Source: an uncultured Clostridia bacterium (GTDB lineage Bacteria; Bacillota; Clostridia; Christensenellales; Borkfalkiaceae). Taken from it: a DNA stretch of 6,860 nt. The notes beneath the pieces were generated by a model. The model was not told the DNA's origin. It ran no database searches and saw only the letters and a list, made by a program, of their open reading frames with translations. Positions 1-4,926 of this stretch are shown here, in pieces (the stretch's first letter is position 1; every line of letters starts with the position of its first letter). The stretch spans positions 1 through 6,860 of the forward strand of contig CANQUY010000096.1 in assembly GCA_947627125.1 (NCBI GenBank). The letters are read 5' to 3'. A program made the translations under genes and the position numbers.

Positions 1-412
1 TGACGGGCGCAAGGCCGCAGGCGCCGACGCAGCGGCAGCTGTCGATGGAGAAGAGCCCGTCCCCGGTGCATTCGCCGCACTTGATGCCGAGTTCCTTTTC
101 GACTTCTTCGAGGATCTTATCGGATCCCTTCACATAGCAGGCCGTGCCGAGGCAGACGCTGATGCGGTGCTTTCCCTTTGGATTGAGGGAAAACTGGGAA
201 TAGAAGGTGACGACGCCGTACACCTCCGAGAGGGACTTGCCGAGCGCCTCTGCGATCTTCTTCTGCACGGGCATAGGCAGATACCCATAGATGCCCTGTG
301 CTTCCTGAAGAATGTGCATAAGACATCCGGGCGTTGAGCGGGATGCTTCGATGACGGCTTCAAGCGCTTGTTCCTGTTCCGCCGTTCCGCATTTCGCTTC
401 ACAGTGTTCCAT
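1..412 (-). CDS. NuoE/HydC-like thioredoxin-fold [2Fe-2S] subunit (3' end outside window)
   Basis: Reading the minus strand from the ATG at 412 gives 137 codons that run off the left edge. Seen: an N-terminal helical part followed by a thioredoxin-like [2Fe-2S] domain, with Cys87-x4-Cys92 (CLGTAC) and Cys128-x3-Cys132 (CVGAC), the four cluster ligands of the NuoE family. The stretch YGVVTFYSQFSLNPKGKH (residues 65-82) is also typical. Known: family members are about 160 residues and pair with a NuoF-like flavoprotein, either in complex I or, in Clostridia, in NAD(P)-linked or electron-bifurcating [FeFe] hydrogenases (HydC/HymA) and formate dehydrogenases. Start choice: a strong AAGGAGG at 424-418, five bases before the ATG, with a consensus promoter further upstream. 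A HydB/NuoF-like gene and a hydrogenase catalytic gene would be expected beyond position 1, but that is inference. The family call is firm; which complex it serves is not decidable here. Confidence 0.93.
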   Translation of the reverse strand, partial: MEHCEAKCGTAEQEQALEAVIEASRSTPGCLMHILQEAQGIYGYLPMPVQKKIAEALGKSLSEVYGVVTFYSQFSLNPKGKHRISVCLGTACYVKGSDKILEEVEKELGIKCGECTGDGLFSIDSCRCVGACGLAPV

Positions 413-441
413 ACCAACCTCCTTATAGTTCGCTAAATTTT

Positions 442-470
442 AGGCCCGAACCGTGGCATGACGCGGGCCT
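442..470 (-). promoter_or_regulatory. Hairpin in the 5' leader of the NuoE-like gene
   Basis: Perfect 7-bp arms AGGCCCG (470-464) and CGGGCCT (448-442) enclose 15 bases. Within them CGT/ACG can add three more pairs across a three-base bulge. The hairpin lies between the predicted transcription start and the ribosome binding site, about 17 bases before AAGGAGG. It is followed by AAAATTTAG rather than a U-run, so it looks more like an mRNA-stabilising or regulatory leader structure than a terminator. No known riboswitch consensus was recognised. Confidence 0.5.
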
Positions 471-489
471 CTTTGATTCATGCAGAGCT

Positions 490-518
490 ATTATAACATA
501 TACAAATTTATTTTTCAA
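490..518 (-). promoter_or_regulatory. Sigma-A-type promoter of the NuoE-like gene
   Basis: On the minus strand a TTGAAA -35 box (518-513), a 17-base spacer and a perfect TATAAT -10 box (495-490). Transcription would start near 483, giving a leader of about 70 bases before the ATG at 412. The surroundings are A/T-rich, which also favours promoter function. Confidence 0.85.
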
Positions 519-531
519 CCTGTTTTTGCAA

Positions 532-550
532 TTTGACAGAAATTGTCGAA
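532..550. promoter_or_regulatory. Operator-like inverted repeat between divergent promoters
   Basis: TTTGACA and TGTCGAA form a dyad with six of seven matching positions around a five-base centre. It covers the -35 box of the plus-strand promoter and lies 14 bases upstream of the -35 box of the minus-strand promoter, a position suited to a regulator of either. It does not match the Rex (TTGTTAA-n4-TTAACAA) or Bacillota LexA consensus as I know them. Confidence 0.25.
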
Positions 551-561
551 AAAATTATTCT
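533..561 (+). promoter_or_regulatory. Possible divergent promoter facing the repeat-filled gap
   Basis: A perfect TTGACA (533-538), a 17-base spacer and TATTCT (556-561, four of six matches). It points rightward, back-to-back with the promoter of the NuoE-like gene. No plus-strand gene follows before the opposing GDPD gene, only GC-rich hairpins and repeats. It could drive a short untranslated RNA, or be a chance match in A/T-rich DNA. Confidence 0.35.
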
Positions 562-589
562 TTGGATGAATTGGAAGGGGGGTTGGGAT

Positions 590-637
590 CCCCGCCCCCC
601 TACCCCCTCCCCAAGGAGGGGGCAAGACTGCGTTCGG
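590..637 (+). repeat. GC-rich hairpin repeat, copy 1
   Basis: 48 bases that recur in the same orientation at 3927-3974 with only a few differences. The core is an 8-bp hairpin CCCCCTCC-CCAA-GGAGGGGG (603-622), followed in both copies by GACTGCGTTCGG after three or four bases. The minus strand reads four G-runs (4, 5, 6 and 4 bases) separated by A, TA and C, a canonical G-quadruplex pattern. There is no U-run after the hairpin, so it is a poor intrinsic terminator on the plus strand. Confidence 0.8.
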
Positions 638-705
638 CCCGCCGCGTCATTCTGAGAAAGGGAGAAGGACGAGAGAACGGGAATTGACCCGAAGAATCTC
701 GCGGC

Positions 706-790
706 GGAATCCGTAAAATATGCGGCTAGATGCTTCGGTAAGGCTTTCGTAGACTGCGTTGTGCTCCCGTTCTCAGCATGAAGCCGCTAT
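706..790 (+). repeat. 85-bp dispersed intergenic repeat, copy 1
   Basis: Aligns without gaps to 3773-3857; by eye about 70 of 85 positions agree. It begins GGAATCCGTA, contains AGATGCTTCGGTA and ACTGCGTTGT, and ends TTCTCAGCATGA followed by GCCGCTAT. Most of the differences cluster in the middle (741-752). It holds no open frame shared by both copies, so it behaves as a non-coding repeat. Its origin and function are unknown to me. Confidence 0.85.
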
Positions 791-866
791 TAGTCCCCGT
801 GCGTTTGACGGGATCCTTCCCCTTCAGCTGCGCTCAGGGTCAGGATGACGCGGGTAGGAGGGGCCG

Positions 867-892
867 AAAATTGCCCCCTCCTAAGGAGGGGG
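867..892 (-). terminator. Weak candidate terminator downstream of the GDPD gene
   Basis: Transcripts leaving the GDPD gene on the minus strand meet the very stable 8-bp hairpin (892-874), then CAATTTT. Only four U residues follow, and the hairpin belongs to a dispersed repeat, so any termination may be incidental. It lies about 60 bases beyond the stop codon. Confidence 0.35.
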
Positions 893-906
893 GGGTAGGG
901 GGGTGA
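871..906 (-). repeat. GC-rich hairpin repeat, inverted copy
   Basis: Read on the minus strand this matches the copy at 590-624: CCCCCCTACCCCC, then a C/T-rich arm, GGAGGGGGCAA. The hairpin is CCCCCTCC (874-881), loop TAA, GGAGGGGG (885-892). Relative to copy 1 it has a longer C-run and an altered loop. Its opposite orientation is what gives the enclosing block inverted ends. Confidence 0.75.
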
Positions 907-934
907 GCAACAAATTCTAAATATGCCCCACCAC

Positions 935-971
935 AATTTTTAATTTTTAATTTTCAATTTTTAATTTTTTT
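935..971. repeat. A/T-only repeat, copy 1, overlapping the GDPD 3' end
   Basis: A run built from AATTTTT-like units of about 7 bases (plus strand), almost free of G and C. A similar run occurs at 4000-4036. On the minus strand this copy contains the last five GDPD codons (KKIKN) and the stop, so the repeat has become part of the reading frame. The tract marks the boundary between GC-rich coding sequence and the repeat block. Confidence 0.65.
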
Positions 972-2765
972 CCGTACAAGCACAAGGGCGGCGGCGGAGA
1001 GGAGCACCGTTCCCGCAACGAGCGAGGAGGAGAGGCCGATAACGCCCGAACAGCCCTTTTTCTCCGCTTCCTTTACGACAATGAACGCGGGCGTGTAATA
1101 TGTCATGTCCCCCGAAACGTACTTCGCCATGACTTCGTAATAGCCGGGGTCGCGGGGGTCCGAAGAGCCCTTTCTCTCCTCGAGGTGGACCACTTCTCCC
1201 GTCCCCTCGACGATCGTTCCGTCGTATTTTACGGCCTGAACGGGAACGCTCGAGCCGACGGAGAGGGGGCCCATTTCAGAGGACTGACTGCCCAAAACCA
1301 CGCGATAAGTGTCATTTTTTCCGCCGAAGTAGGCGCCGACGTTGTTCGTAAGGCCGACAAGGCCGTTCCTGAATGCCTCATCGACGGCGGCCTCCGTTTC
1401 CTGCGTCCAATACCAGCCGATGATCCCCCTGTCGCGGAGGTATTTTTCGTTGAATTCCTTGGTCTTGGAGCCGTTTGTGCTGATGGCGCAGTTGTACTGC
1501 CCGAGCGTGGGGAGCTTGCTCAAAAAGTTGCTCTCGTTGTAGCTGTTGAGGTCGGCGGTGGGAACTTGCGGCAGGACCTCCTGCATTTTGGCGAGGTTGG
1601 GGTAGCCGAACGCGATCACGACGATATGTTCGTAAAAATTCGTTTCGTCGAGGATCTCCTTGAGGCGGGAAACGAGGTCCGTATTGTTCGTCTTGATCTC
1701 GAACACGAGGATGGCGTTGGAGCGTTCAAAGAGGGGAATGATCTCCTTGAGGGTGGGGATCTCCTCCTTTTTGCCGTGCAGGTCGAGCATGTGCGTTTTG
1801 GCCTCGGCGAGGGTCATCTTTTCGATATTGCCCTTGCCGTCCGTCGTGCGGTCGATGGTGTCGTCGTGCATCATGACGATCTCGCCGTCCGTCGTCAGCT
1901 TTCCGTCGAGCTCCACATGGGTCGCACCCGCCTCGATGGCGGCCCTCGTTCCGCTCACCGAATTTTCGTGGTGGGTGGTGGGAAGACCGCGGTGGGCAAC
2001 GTTGAAGGGCATCCGCGCGTACGTTCTCTCCGTAAAGCTCGAAATCGCATCATAAGTGCCGAAAAAATCCTCCGTGACGATTCCCATGGCCCCGCTTGCG
2101 ATCGCGGCATAGTCGCCGAATTCGTCCGCGGAGATCACCCACACCGCCTTGAAACGGGACTGAAAATATGTGACCGTTTCGTAGGTCGCGGCTTCACGGT
2201 CGAGCATGACGACGCCCGCCTTGCTCAGCGCCGCCGTTTTCAACATATCATAATTTTTTCTCGCGGCCGCATTGCGGAAATATACGATGCCGCGGACCGC
2301 GGGGCAGGCATCCCGTACCGATTTCACGAGGGCGGGATCCTCGGAGAGCACCGCCGTATCGACGAGCCCGCTCGTTTGGAGATAGTCCGCCGCCGCGTCC
2401 GCCGCCTGCTGCGTTTGGACGGCGAGAATGGGAATGACAGAACCTTTGATCTGCGATACGGTATCCCCGAGAACGCCGATGACGTCGCCGCCGCTGTCCA
2501 CGACCGAACCCTCCGCGTCGAGATGGAGGATCGCACTCCCCGGCCGTTCTTCCCTGAGGGAGCCGTTCAGCGTTTCGAGGGCGTCTGCCGACGTCACGTC
2601 ATAGACGACGGTGGGGGGATCGACGAGGGCGGTTTCCGCCTGATAGGTATCAGAAAGACCGCCCGCCGTTGCGGCTGCGGCCGTTTGGGAGGCTGGAGAA
2701 AGAGCTCCGCCCAGGATGAGGCTCCCGAAGAGCCCCGCGCAGACAAGAATGATCGCTTTTTTCAT
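954..2765 (-). CDS. Secreted, membrane-anchored glycerophosphodiester phosphodiesterase (GDPD) with degenerate N-terminal barrel half
   Basis: The 603-residue product should hydrolyse glycerophosphodiesters to an alcohol and glycerol-3-phosphate on the outer face of the membrane. Residues 1-32 form a signal peptide (basic start, hydrophobic core, Ala-rich exit). The catalytic GDPD domain spans about 253-480: AHRG with His258-Arg259, HENS (267-270; usually PENT), Glu285-x-Asp287, His300 in HDD, then IPTL (336-339) and Glu356-x-Lys358. TN replaces the usual TD near the barrel end (473-474). Residues 50-240 resemble a second GDPD barrel (IPILAVQ; WVISADEF then GIVTEDF) but lack the catalytic His/Glu/Asp set. 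A likely beta-rich segment (485-565) precedes Gly571-Cys572, a transmembrane helix (576-597) and RKKIKN. The start is supported by GAGG five bases upstream and a strong promoter. The final codons lie in an A/T repeat. The enzyme family is secure; substrate and the role of the N-terminal half are not. Confidence 0.92.
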   Translation of the reverse strand: MKKAIILVCAGLFGSLILGGALSPASQTAAAATAGGLSDTYQAETALVDPPTVVYDVTSADALETLNGSLREERPGSAILHLDAEGSVVDSGGDVIGVLGDTVSQIKGSVIPILAVQTQQAADAAADYLQTSGLVDTAVLSEDPALVKSVRDACPAVRGIVYFRNAAARKNYDMLKTAALSKAGVVMLDREAATYETVTYFQSRFKAVWVISADEFGDYAAIASGAMGIVTEDFFGTYDAISSFTERTYARMPFNVAHRGLPTTHHENSVSGTRAAIEAGATHVELDGKLTTDGEIVMMHDDTIDRTTDGKGNIEKMTLAEAKTHMLDLHGKKEEIPTLKEIIPLFERSNAILVFEIKTNNTDLVSRLKEILDETNFYEHIVVIAFGYPNLAKMQEVLPQVPTADLNSYNESNFLSKLPTLGQYNCAISTNGSKTKEFNEKYLRDRGIIGWYWTQETEAAVDEAFRNGLVGLTNNVGAYFGGKNDTYRVVLGSQSSEMGPLSVGSSVPVQAVKYDGTIVEGTGEVVHLEERKGSSDPRDPGYYEVMAKYVSGDMTYYTPAFIVVKEAEKKGCSGVIGLSSSLVAGTVLLSAAALVLVRKKIKN

Positions 2766-2791
2766 ATAGACCTCACATTATATTTGTGAAT

Positions 2792-2820
2792 ATTTTACAC
2801 TATATGAAAAATCTTGTCAA
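2792..2820 (-). promoter_or_regulatory. Promoter of the GDPD gene
   Basis: Minus strand: perfect TTGACA (2820-2815), 17-base spacer, TAAAAT (2797-2792). The start would fall near 2785, giving a leader of about 20 bases with GAGG at 2774-2771 before the ATG at 2765. The promoter fits entirely in the 63-base gap after the transporter stop codon, so the GDPD gene can be transcribed independently. Confidence 0.85.
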
Positions 2821-2831
2821 TATATTTTTCA
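2805..2831. promoter_or_regulatory. Perfect 8-bp inverted repeat bracketing the GDPD -35 box
   Basis: TGAAAAAT (2805-2812) and ATTTTTCA (2824-2831) are exact inverted copies separated by 11 bases that contain the -35 box. The right arm overlaps the transporter stop codon (2829-2831). It could be an operator, or a weak A/T hairpin at the end of the transporter mRNA. No U-run follows, which argues against an intrinsic terminator. Confidence 0.3.
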
Positions 2832-3713
2832 CTTTTGATTGGGTTTTCTTTTCAAAAGCTGGTAGAGCCACTTGCCGACGGCGGCGGAGATGATAATGGC
2901 GTAGCCGATGATGCTCAACGTTTTCGGCACCTGCGACAGAATGAAGAAGCCGAGAAGCGCGGAGAAGAGCACCTGTGCGTAGTCGAACACAGCGATCTCC
3001 TTGGCGGGAGCCTGACGGTAGGCCGCCGTGATGAAGAACTGTCCCGCCGTCGCGGCGACGCCCGCAAGCAGAAGATATACCCACTGCATGGGGGTCATCG
3101 GCACGTAGCCGACGATGAAAAAGGGCAGCGACACGATCGTGGAGAACGCCGAAAAGAAGAACACGGTCATGAGGCCGCGTTCCCCCTTCATGCCTAAAAT
3201 TCTGACGCATGTATAGGCAAAACCGGCGCATGCCCCGCTCAGAATTCCCGATAGGGCGGGCAGAACGGTGAGGTCAAACTTCGGCTGGGCGACGAGCGCG
3301 GCTCCCCCAAAGGCGATGAGCACAAAGATGACTTCGGGGATCGAGGGCTTTTCCTTCAGAAGAAGGGCGGAAAAGAGGATCGCAAAGAAGGGGGAGAGCT
3401 TGTTGAGAATGGAGGCGTCGGAGATGGAACTTAAGTTGTCGATGGCGTAAAAATTCAGAATGACGCCCAAGAATCCGAGGACGGAGCGGAGAAAAAGCCA
3501 GAGGAGGCTCTGCTTGCTTTGGATCCTGAACTTGTCTTTTTGGAACAATAAGATGAAAAAAACGACGGCGGCGGTGAGGGCGTTGCGGAAGAAAACCTTC
3601 TGCATGACGGGAAGGTCGCCCGCGAGGTTCACAAAGAGCCCCATGCAGGCGAAACTCAGCGCCGCGCCGAGGATGAGGAGCACACCAAGCCCCTTTTTTA
3701 CGGCAATATGCAT
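2829..3713 (-). CDS. EamA/DMT-superfamily transporter, ten transmembrane helices
   Basis: The 294-residue protein shows ten hydrophobic helices in two EamA-type halves (about residues 8-143 and 154-283). LNKLSPFFAILFSALLLKEKP (103-123) is the family's helix-4 signature, echoed in the second half by YAQVLFSALLGFFILSQ. This matches drug/metabolite transporters, which export or exchange small metabolites across the cytoplasmic membrane; no substrate can be read from the sequence. I chose the ATG at 3713 because the frame can be extended upstream only through the promoter and into an intergenic repeat. The -10 box ends seven bases before this ATG, so the mRNA would start at or next to it and lack a Shine-Dalgarno site. 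A GTG at 3683, six bases after AAGGGG, is an alternative start but would begin inside the first helix. The family is confident; the exact start is uncertain. Confidence 0.88.
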   Translation of the reverse strand: MHIAVKKGLGVLLILGAALSFACMGLFVNLAGDLPVMQKVFFRNALTAAVVFFILLFQKDKFRIQSKQSLLWLFLRSVLGFLGVILNFYAIDNLSSISDASILNKLSPFFAILFSALLLKEKPSIPEVIFVLIAFGGAALVAQPKFDLTVLPALSGILSGACAGFAYTCVRILGMKGERGLMTVFFFSAFSTIVSLPFFIVGYVPMTPMQWVYLLLAGVAATAGQFFITAAYRQAPAKEIAVFDYAQVLFSALLGFFILSQVPKTLSIIGYAIIISAAVGKWLYQLLKRKPNQK

Positions 3714-3719
3714 GATATT

Positions 3720-3748
3720 ATTATATGCGCTTCCCTGCATAAAGTCAA
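3720..3748 (-). promoter_or_regulatory. Promoter of the transporter gene, placed for a leaderless mRNA
   Basis: Minus strand: TTGACT (3748-3743), 17-base spacer, perfect TATAAT (3725-3720). Only AATATC separates the -10 box from the ATG at 3713, so a usual start point 7 bases downstream falls on the first base of the start codon. Confidence 0.8.
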
Positions 3749-3772
3749 GCGGTTGAGAATGCGGAGGGAGGG

Positions 3773-3857
3773 GGAATCCGTAGAGCATGCGGCGAGATGC
3801 TTCGGTACAACCGTTGCGGACTGCGTTGTACTTCCGTTCTCAGCATGACGCCGCTAT
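3773..3857 (+). repeat. 85-bp dispersed intergenic repeat, copy 2
   Basis: Gapless match to 706-790 (about 70 of 85 bases agree by eye), same orientation. Here it lies just upstream of the transporter promoter and 69 bases left of the GC-rich hairpin repeat, whereas in the other gap it lies right of it. Between the two modules, 3888-3901 forms a GCCCC-ATGC-GGGGC hairpin followed by CTCGGAATGA, another segment typical of such repeats. Confidence 0.85.
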
Positions 3858-3926
3858 GGGCTGCCGTTGGTTTTATGAGATTCTCTCGCCCCATGCGGGG
3901 CTCGGAATGAGGGACCCGCCTCGTGT

Positions 3927-3974
3927 CCCCGCCCCCTACCCCCCTCCCCAAGGAGGGGGCATGACTGCGTTCGG
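3927..3974 (+). repeat. GC-rich hairpin repeat, copy 2
   Basis: Near-identical to 590-637 over 48 bases and in the same orientation, including the hairpin CCCCCTCC-CCAA-GGAGGGGG (3940-3959) and the flanking GACTGCGTTCGG. The minus strand again has four G-runs (4, 6, 5 and 4 bases) separated by A, TA and C, preserving the G-quadruplex pattern even though the run lengths differ between copies. Confidence 0.8.
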
Positions 3975-3999
3975 GCTCCGTTCTCAATTACGTATCGCC

Positions 4000-4036
4000 A
4001 AAATTTTTCATTTTAAATTTTTAATTTTTAATTTCT
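4000..4036. repeat. A/T-only repeat, copy 2, upstream of the operon promoter
   Basis: A run of ATTTTTA-like units resembling 935-971, again to the right of a GC-rich hairpin repeat. It ends eight bases before the -35 box at 4044, so it could act like an UP element that helps RNA polymerase bind. That role is inference from position and composition. Confidence 0.6.
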
Positions 4037-4043
4037 TAAACTC

Positions 4044-4072
4044 TTTACATGGACAAAAATTTGTTATATAAT
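4044..4072 (+). promoter_or_regulatory. Promoter of the membrane-protein/phosphohexomutase operon
   Basis: TTTACA (4044-4049), 17-base spacer, perfect TATAAT (4067-4072). The start would be near 4079, leaving a leader of about 17 bases with AGAGG at 4083-4087, eight bases before the ATG at 4096. No other promoter is evident before any of the three plus-strand genes. Confidence 0.85.
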
Positions 4073-4095
4073 AGAGGGGAACAGAGGAAAAAGTT

Positions 4096-4926
4096 ATGGA
4101 GATCGTTTTCGGAAATTGGAGATATATCTTCAAAAATCTTTGGTACGTGCTGCCGTTTGCGCTCGTGCCTGCGGTTTTGTTTGCCTTTTCCTTCGATTAT
4201 GACGCCATTCACCATGTGACGCAGGCTTTCTATACCAACGGCCTGCACGACATGGAATTTTTCTACCTCTTCCGTGCCTTTTCCATCATCAGGATAGACC
4301 ATGTGTGGAGCGCTCTCATCTCCGTTTTGACGCTTGTCCTCACCTGTATCTGTTTCACGCTCATGCTCATCTTTGTGGAGAAGCACATGCGCATCGGAAA
4401 GAGGACGTTGAGCGGGCTGAAACGGCAGTTCGCATGGCTGATCCTTCCCGTCATCTGCATGGCGATCTTCTATCTCGCCCTGTACGAGCTCTTCGCGGTG
4501 ATCGTTTCCTCCCTCCTCTATGTGGTGTGCAGGCTCCCCGCGTCGGCCTTTCTGTACATTCTCTTCCTCGCCGTCATCGCCGTGTTTGCGTTCCTGCTCC
4601 TGTACACAGTGGCGCTTCTCTATCTCTTTTTGCCCTGCAAGCAAGTGACGGGATTTCGCACATATGATGCATTTTTTTACTCCTACCGCTTGATGGCGAT
4701 GGTGCGGGGGAAGCTGCTTCTCTCGCTCTTCATCTCGACGTTCGGGACCTTTGTGATCCTGACGTCCGCCTCGCTTCTTCCCTTCTCCGCGTTCGTCGTG
4801 ATCTCCTCCCTGCTCAGCGTGTTCCTCTTCATGAGCTTCGGCGTGCGGATGGAAACCGTCTATTTCAAGACGGATAAGTTAGATAGGGAAGATCTACTCA
4901 AAAGTTATCGGGAGCTTTCACTATGA
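4096..4926 (+). CDS. Polytopic membrane protein of unknown function (first of a coupled pair)
   Basis: 276 residues, not recognised as a named family. About six hydrophobic helices are visible (roughly 15-32, 72-95, 111-145 as one long or two short, 150-180, 206-228, 230-250). A short aromatic, amphipathic N-terminus (WRYIFKNLWYVLP) precedes them, and a charged, probably cytoplasmic tail (KTDKLDREDLLKSYREL) follows. A loop of about 40 residues separates the first two helices. No catalytic motif, Walker box or metal-ligand cluster is visible, so an enzyme or ATPase is unlikely. Residues 178-214 (FLPCKQV, then YSYRLMAMVRGK) resemble the loop-plus-helix segment seen in DUF975/DUF4013-like and GDPD-membrane-domain families, but that is a tentative visual match. 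Its TGA overlaps the next ATG as ATGA, implying coupled translation and perhaps a heteromeric complex. It is the first gene after the promoter. Confidence 0.85.
   Translation: MEIVFGNWRYIFKNLWYVLPFALVPAVLFAFSFDYDAIHHVTQAFYTNGLHDMEFFYLFRAFSIIRIDHVWSALISVLTLVLTCICFTLMLIFVEKHMRIGKRTLSGLKRQFAWLILPVICMAIFYLALYELFAVIVSSLLYVVCRLPASAFLYILFLAVIAVFAFLLLYTVALLYLFLPCKQVTGFRTYDAFFYSYRLMAMVRGKLLLSLFISTFGTFVILTSASLLPFSAFVVISSLLSVFLFMSFGVRMETVYFKTDKLDREDLLKSYRELSL

Larger units (their letters stand above)
590..906. repeat. Mosaic intergenic repeat block with inverted GC-rich ends, MITE-like
   Basis: This stretch of just over 300 bases has no credible gene. Its two ends (590-624 and 871-906) are inverted copies of the same GC-rich hairpin motif, so the unit resembles a small non-autonomous element with terminal inverted repeats. 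Inside are the 85-bp repeat at 706-790 and segments resembling other dispersed-repeat ends (GTCATTCTGAG at 646-656, CTCAGGGTCAGGATGACG at 834-851). No transposase is present and I could not identify a target-site duplication with confidence. Immediately left, 577-600 forms a further G6/C6 near-palindrome around GGGATCCC. Confidence 0.5.

Noticed and set aside
130..417. 95-codon minus-strand frame near the left edge
   Set aside because: Arg/Ser-rich product in a different frame from the NuoE-like protein, whose cysteine motifs and ribosome binding site identify the true frame starting at 412.
566..655. 29-codon frame starting just after the possible plus-strand promoter
   Set aside because: It reads straight through the GC hairpin repeat (Pro/Arg/Gly-rich), has no ribosome binding site and is not supported as a real peptide.
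1185..2789. 534-codon open frame on the plus strand opposite the GDPD gene
   Set aside because: It is almost wholly antisense to a gene with clear catalytic motifs. Its product is rich in Arg/Asp/Val/Gly with no domain pattern, as expected from the complement of GC-rich codons. No promoter or ribosome binding site was seen.
3714..3788. Upstream extension of the transporter to an ATG at 3788
   Set aside because: The extra 25 codons read through the promoter boxes and into the dispersed 85-bp repeat, and have no ribosome binding site.
3745..4071. Small open frames (80 codons minus strand, 94 codons plus strand) in the second gap
   Set aside because: They are translations of the GC and A/T repeats (for example PAPYPPPQGGG from the hairpin repeat) and have no start signals.
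4045..4644. 199-codon minus-strand frame opposite the first membrane protein
   Set aside because: Charged, low-complexity product antisense to a convincing membrane-protein gene, and its end runs through that gene's promoter.
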